Below, piece after piece: positions 30,079 through 34,251 of a stretch of 34,251 bases of DNA. The stretch spans positions 1-34,251 of the forward strand of contig NZ_WQLV01000027.1 of assembly GCF_009753675.1 (NCBI RefSeq), given 5' to 3'. The translations under genes were made by a program, and so were the position numbers. Source of the DNA: Parasedimentitalea huanghaiensis (GTDB lineage: Bacteria; Pseudomonadota; Alphaproteobacteria; Rhodobacterales; Rhodobacteraceae). Numbering within the stretch: the stretch's first letter is position 1; the number at the start of each line of letters is the position of its first letter. The notes under the pieces were generated by a model. The model saw only the letters and a list, made by a program, of their open reading frames with translations, was not told where the DNA came from and ran no database searches.

Positions 30079-33000
30079 ATGAACATCGCACGCGCATCTA
30101 TCGACAAGCCACTATACACATGGCTGATCATGCTGATCGCCCTGTTAGGGGGGATCTGGGGGTTCACATCGCTGGGGCGGCTTGAAGATCCGGCCTTTAC
30201 GATCAAGCAGGTCGTCATTGCCACCCAATACCCCGGCGCAACCGCCGAGCAGGTGGCACTTGAGGTGTCCGAGCCTCTGGAATCTGCCATTCAAAAGATG
30301 GCCGAAGTGAAGCTGATAACCTCGATCAACCAACCTGGGTCTTCGCTGATCGAAGTGGAAATGCAGGACATTTATGATGGCACCGAACTGCCTGAAATCT
30401 GGACCAAGCTCCGCGCGCGGATACGGGATGCGTCACGTGGATTGCCCGATGGCGTTGGCCAACCCTATGTGAATGACAATTTTGGCGATGTGTTTGGCCT
30501 GTTTTATGCGGTCACGGCCGAAGGTTTCACCGATGCCGAAAAGCACGAGCTGGCGACATTTTTGCGCCGTGAACTGCTGGCGGTAAGCGGCGTTGCGGAT
30601 GTCGAAGTGTCAGGCTTGCCCAACGAGGCGATTTTTGTTGAGCCGGATCTGGCGATTTCGGTGAACCAGAACATTCCGATGGAAGCTGTTGCAAATGCCA
30701 TTGCCACATCAAATTCGGTGCGCGCTGCCGGGACGCTGGATGCTGGACCAAGTGAAACGCGCATGTTGGCGCCGTCAGGGTCCGACAGTGTCTCTGAAAT
30801 TGCTGGCCTGTCAGTTGGGGCGCAGGGTGAAGTTGTCAACATTTTTGACATGGCGTCGGTGCATCGAGGCCGGACAACGGATCCTAATTTAATCATTCGC
30901 TTTAACGGAACCGAGGCGTTTTCTTTTGGCATTGCCGGGCTTGCAACTGAAAACATTGTTGAAGTTGGCAAGCGGGTTGATGCCAGACTGGCCGAACTGG
31001 ATGCCGATATCCCCTATGGGGTCGAGTTAGAGCCGATTTACCAACAGCATGTTGTGGTCGAGAAAGCCTCAAACGATTTTCTGATCAATCTCGCCATGTC
31101 GGTGACAATTGTGATTGCGGTTCTGGCGGTCTTTATGGGCTGGCGGGCTGCCATCGTGGTGGGCACAACGCTGTTGCTGACGGTTGTTGGCACGCTGTTG
31201 TTCATGAAGCTGTTTTCAATCTCGATGGAACGGATTTCGCTGGGTGCGCTGATCATTGCCATGGGCATGTTGGTGGATAACGCCATTGTGGTGGCCGAGG
31301 GCATGCAGATCTCGATGCTGCGCGGCAAATCCTCGCGCGATGCAGCAGATGAAGCCTCGGCCAAGACGCAGATCCCGCTACTGGGGGCAACGGTGATTGG
31401 CATCATGGCTTTTGCCGGGATTGGCCTCAGCCCGGATTCCGCTGGTGAATTCTTGTTCTCGCTGTTTGCGGTGATCGCAATTTCGCTACTGCTGAGTTGG
31501 GTTCTGGCGCTGACAGCCACGCCGCTGCTGGGCCACTACTTTTTCAAGCAAGGGAGAGAAGGCGCCACCGATGCCTATGGCGGGCTGTTGTTCCGCGCCT
31601 ATGGCGGCACCCTGCGACTGGCGCTGAAACTGCGTTGGCTGGTTGTTGTTGGGCTGGTGGCCGTGACGGTGGTTTGTTTCATCGGCTTTGGTCAGGTCAA
31701 ACAGCAGTTTTTCCCAAACTCAAACACGCCGCTGTTTTTTGCCCATTACAAACTGCCGCAGGGCACATCGATCCATACCACGTCTGACCACCTGAAAGTG
31801 TTCGAGGACTGGCTGGCCAAGCGGGAGGATGTGGTGTCGGTGACCAGTTTTGTGGGGCAGGGGGCGTCGCGGTTCATGCTGACCTATCAGGCGGAAAAGC
31901 CGAACCCCAGCTATGGTCACCTGATTATCCGGGCGCCAAACCTAGAGGCGATTCCGGCCATTCAGGCGGATCTGGAAGCCTTTGGCCAAGCACAGTTCCC
32001 CGAGGGTGAGTTCCGTACAAAACGGCTTGTTTTTGGGCCGGGTGGCGGCAATCCGATCGAGGCGCGGTTCTCAGGCTCGGATCCAAAGGTGCTGCGTGAA
32101 CTGGGCCAAGAAGCGGCCGCGCGATTGGCGGCGGCATCCCCAAACATCCTGAGCGTGCGCACCAATTGGCGCGAACAGGAATTGGTGCTGAAGCCGGTCT
32201 ATGCGACCGACAGGGCCCAGACGGCAGGCGTAAGCCGGGAAGACATTGCCGACACATTGATGTTCTCGACCGACGGGATAACGGGTGGGATGTTCCGCGA
32301 ACGTGAGCGCCTGATTCCGATCATTCTGCGCCGCCCTGTGGACGGGGCCTATAACCTGATGGATCAGGTGGTCTATTCCAGTTCAACCGGACAGTTTGTG
32401 CCACTGGAACAGATGATTGATGGGGTTGATGTCGAGGTGCAGAACACGCTGTTCCACCGCCGCGACCGGGTGCCAACATTGACCGTCAGCGCCGATATTC
32501 CAGCAGATATGACTGCTGCGACAGTGTTCAATGAAGTTCATGAGGTGGTTGAGGCGATGGACCTGCCACCTGGCTACAAACTGGAGTGGGGAGGCGAGCA
32601 CGAGAGTGCAGCGGATGCCAATGCCAGTTTGGGCGGGCAATTGCCGCTGTCCGGGCTGATCATGGTGCTGATCTCGGTGTTGCTGTTCAATGCCATTCGG
32701 CAGCCGATCATCATCTGGTTACTGGTGCCAATGTCGGTGAATGGCGTGGTGATTGGTCTGCTGGGCACCGGCCTGCCCTTTACCTTTACCGCCTTACTTG
32801 GTTTGCTTAGCCTGTCAGGGATGCTGATCAAGAACGGCATTGTGCTGGTCGAAGAGATTGATCTGGTCCGGGCCGAAGGGAAGATGATGCGCGACGCCAT
32901 CGTCGAGGCCTCAGTATCGCGCCTACGTCCTGTTATGCTTGCGGCGGTGACAACCGTACTTGGAATGATGCCCTTGCTTAGCGATGCGTTCTTTAAGTCG

Positions 33001-33120
33001 ATGGCGGTGACCATCATGGGCGGGCTGACATTTGCCACGGTGCTGACCCTGATCGCGGCGCCGGTGTTCTACCTGATCTTCTTTGGTCGCGAGGCCAGAC
33101 AGGAAGCAAAGGCGGTATGA
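30079..33120 (+). CDS. RND efflux pump inner-membrane transporter
   Basis: 1013-residue proton-driven AcrB/MexB-like transporter. The N-terminal start (SIDKPLYTWLIMLIALLGG) is the first membrane helix; TM4 has GMLVDNAIVVAEGM with the proton-relay Asp. FATVLTLIAAPVFYL is near the C-terminus. Two homologous halves of TM bundle plus periplasmic porter domains fit the length (usual 1020-1050). ATG 30079 is chosen because it directly precedes the first helix; a frame from 30028 overlaps the adaptor gene. Substrates are not predictable. It converges with the AraC gene across just 6 bp. Confidence 0.94.
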   Translation: MNIARASIDKPLYTWLIMLIALLGGIWGFTSLGRLEDPAFTIKQVVIATQYPGATAEQVALEVSEPLESAIQKMAEVKLITSINQPGSSLIEVEMQDIYDGTELPEIWTKLRARIRDASRGLPDGVGQPYVNDNFGDVFGLFYAVTAEGFTDAEKHELATFLRRELLAVSGVADVEVSGLPNEAIFVEPDLAISVNQNIPMEAVANAIATSNSVRAAGTLDAGPSETRMLAPSGSDSVSEIAGLSVGAQGEVVNIFDMASVHRGRTTDPNLIIRFNGTEAFSFGIAGLATENIVEVGKRVDARLAELDADIPYGVELEPIYQQHVVVEKASNDFLINLAMSVTIVIAVLAVFMGWRAAIVVGTTLLLTVVGTLLFMKLFSISMERISLGALIIAMGMLVDNAIVVAEGMQISMLRGKSSRDAADEASAKTQIPLLGATVIGIMAFAGIGLSPDSAGEFLFSLFAVIAISLLLSWVLALTATPLLGHYFFKQGREGATDAYGGLLFRAYGGTLRLALKLRWLVVVGLVAVTVVCFIGFGQVKQQFFPNSNTPLFFAHYKLPQGTSIHTTSDHLKVFEDWLAKREDVVSVTSFVGQGASRFMLTYQAEKPNPSYGHLIIRAPNLEAIPAIQADLEAFGQAQFPEGEFRTKRLVFGPGGGNPIEARFSGSDPKVLRELGQEAAARLAAASPNILSVRTNWREQELVLKPVYATDRAQTAGVSREDIADTLMFSTDGITGGMFRERERLIPIILRRPVDGAYNLMDQVVYSSSTGQFVPLEQMIDGVDVEVQNTLFHRRDRVPTLTVSADIPADMTAATVFNEVHEVVEAMDLPPGYKLEWGGEHESAADANASLGGQLPLSGLIMVLISVLLFNAIRQPIIIWLLVPMSVNGVVIGLLGTGLPFTFTALLGLLSLSGMLIKNGIVLVEEIDLVRAEGKMMRDAIVEASVSRLRPVMLAAVTTVLGMMPLLSDAFFKSMAVTIMGGLTFATVLTLIAAPVFYLIFFGREARQEAKAV

Positions 33121-33126
33121 TCGAAG

Positions 33127-34161
33127 TCAGCCTGACGGGTTTATTTTGTGTTGTTTTCGAAATTCTCCAGGCGTTCTGAGTGTCCATCGCTTGAACGCGC
33201 GGTAGAAGTTTGCCGATGAGGCAAATCCGATGTCTTGGGATATGGCTTCGATGCTTTTGGTGCCGTGCGCCAGATCGCGGATAGCGATGTCACGGCGCAG
33301 GCCGTCTTTGATGGCCTGAAAAGATGTTCCTTCCGCGTCCAGCCGTCGCATCAGTGTGCGGGGCGCGAGGTTCAGCGTCTGAGCCGTGCTTTCAAGATGC
33401 CCTTCCAGATGTTCGGACAGGAGCAGGATTTCGCGGACGCGCAGCAGGATGGCGTGTTCACGAAAGCTGGTGAAGATCCAGTCTCGTGGTGCCCTGAGAA
33501 GAAAATCCTGCATCTCGGCCTCGCTGCGTGAGACGGGTAGACTGCCCAAGCGGCTATCAAAGGCGATGAACGAATTTTCTTGGGCAAAGCGTATCGGAGC
33601 GGGGAAGAGGATGGGATAATCCTCTGCAAATGCCGGTCGGTCAAATGCGAAACCCACTTCGAATAAAGGCAATTCGCGGCCCACCAGCCAGGATGAAATA
33701 CCATGCGCCAGTTTCAGCAGCAGCATGTGGCCAAACCGCTGTGGCTCCTGGGTACCACGCGGGGACAGACGCAGGTGCAAAGTCGCGCCCCCTTTTTCGA
33801 GGGTCAGGTGATGGTCATCAAGCAGCAGATTCCAGAAGGTGGTAAAGCGGTACAGTGCTGCCGAAAGGGAGGAGGCGCCTCGCACCGTGGTGCAGAGATG
33901 TTTGAGTGCGCCGGTCCGGATCGGGCGGCTCCAAAGCCCCATCATCTCATCACCTGTTTCGACTGCGACCAACTGGTAAAGCCGGACAATCTGATCATGG
34001 GTGACACGGGCACTGGGGGGCTCGGTCTCGGACAGACCGGTTTGGTCGAGGAACCTAACCAGTTGTGACGCCGGGCAATGGCGATGCAGAACCGTGAGCC
34101 AGTCGGAAAGAAAGGCATGTGAAACGGTTGGTAGAATGGTGGTGTTTAGGGTGGAGGTCAT
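33127..34161 (-). CDS. AraC-family transcriptional regulator (OruR/arabinose-binding-type N-domain)
   Basis: 344-residue regulator. The large N-terminal domain has SAALYRFTTFWNLLLDDH and REL-LFEVGFAFDRPAFAEDYP, features of the Arabinose_bd (PF12625-like) sensors found in OruR/ArgR-type proteins. The C-terminal AraC DNA-binding domain has two helix-turn-helix motifs (LAPRTLMRRLDAEGTSFQAI and SIEAISQDIGFASSANFYRA). ATG 34161 has AAGG 5 bases upstream; ATG 34173 is an alternative. Convergent with the RND pump, so its targets probably lie beyond position 34251. Confidence 0.88.
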   Translation of the reverse strand: MTSTLNTTILPTVSHAFLSDWLTVLHRHCPASQLVRFLDQTGLSETEPPSARVTHDQIVRLYQLVAVETGDEMMGLWSRPIRTGALKHLCTTVRGASSLSAALYRFTTFWNLLLDDHHLTLEKGGATLHLRLSPRGTQEPQRFGHMLLLKLAHGISSWLVGRELPLFEVGFAFDRPAFAEDYPILFPAPIRFAQENSFIAFDSRLGSLPVSRSEAEMQDFLLRAPRDWIFTSFREHAILLRVREILLLSEHLEGHLESTAQTLNLAPRTLMRRLDAEGTSFQAIKDGLRRDIAIRDLAHGTKSIEAISQDIGFASSANFYRAFKRWTLRTPGEFRKQHKINPSG

Positions 34162-34251
34162 CTTGACCTTCATATGCCCAATTTTGTCACTTTAAGCAAG
34201 TTTTGGGTCTGTTGTGGCGATTGCTGGGTTGAGGTGAAGTTGTCTATAGAC

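Noticed and set aside
1-34251. CRISPR array, tRNA or rRNA genes
   Set aside because: No regularly spaced direct repeats, cloverleaf-like sequences or rRNA segments were noticed on reading.

Overview
The window looks like a chromosomal stretch of a moderately GC-rich alphaproteobacterium, most likely a marine Rhodobacterales (Roseobacter-group) member. That placement is an inference from the mix of gene families (polar amino-acid ABC transporter, BKACE enzyme, acetylpolyamine amidohydrolase, SAM-domain adenylate cyclase, IS3 remnants); no marker gene proves it. No rRNA, tRNA or CRISPR array was seen.

Layout. (1) 1-635: debris of two IS3-family insertion sequences. The tail of one transposase (1-39) is followed by the truncated C-terminal half of a second one, whose right end appears to run into the 3' end of the next gene. 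(2) 591-3893: a minus-strand thiolase-like plus acyl-CoA ligase pair with an ATGA overlap, divergent from a PAS-LuxR regulator. (3) 4058-6085: an isolated minus-strand protein that I read as an N-terminal PLAT/LH2 domain joined to an aerolysin/MTX2-like beta-pore-forming region (the most unusual gene here), then a GNAT acetyltransferase. (4) 6519-9878: a 1119-residue SAM / class III cyclase / STAND-type ATPase / TPR signalling protein. (5) 9879-10737: a gene-poor stretch with a degraded IS3 transposase. (6) 10738-17976: a tightly coupled operon for a CDP-linked, probably C-methyl-branched 6-deoxyhexose: rfbF, rfbG, a 3,5-epimerase, a C-methyltransferase, a reductase, a second C-methyltransferase-like protein carrying a G9 tract, a CmcI-like methyltransferase and a GT2 glycosyltransferase. 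(7) 18434-28239: a polar amino-acid ABC transporter, a LysR regulator and a five-gene catabolic operon (class III aminotransferase, BKACE, acetylpolyamine amidohydrolase, M20 amidohydrolase, alanine/broad-specificity racemase). (8) 28549-33120: a MarR, membrane-fusion protein and RND pump operon, convergent with an AraC-type regulator (33127-34161).

How the genes work together. In block 6, RfbF makes CDP-glucose and RfbG makes CDP-4-keto-6-deoxyglucose. Without an RfbH 3-dehydrase in the window, the likely next steps are epimerisation, C-methylation and 4-keto reduction, then O-methylation and transfer. In block 7, the importer could bring in an N-acylated or D-configured amino compound. Two different deacylases and a racemase could free and invert it, the transaminase could make a keto acid, and BKACE could cleave a beta-keto acid with acetyl-CoA. 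A similar sequence motif in front of the transporter and in front of the aminotransferase hints at common LysR control. Block 8 is a self-regulated efflux operon with a 9-bp inverted repeat upstream.
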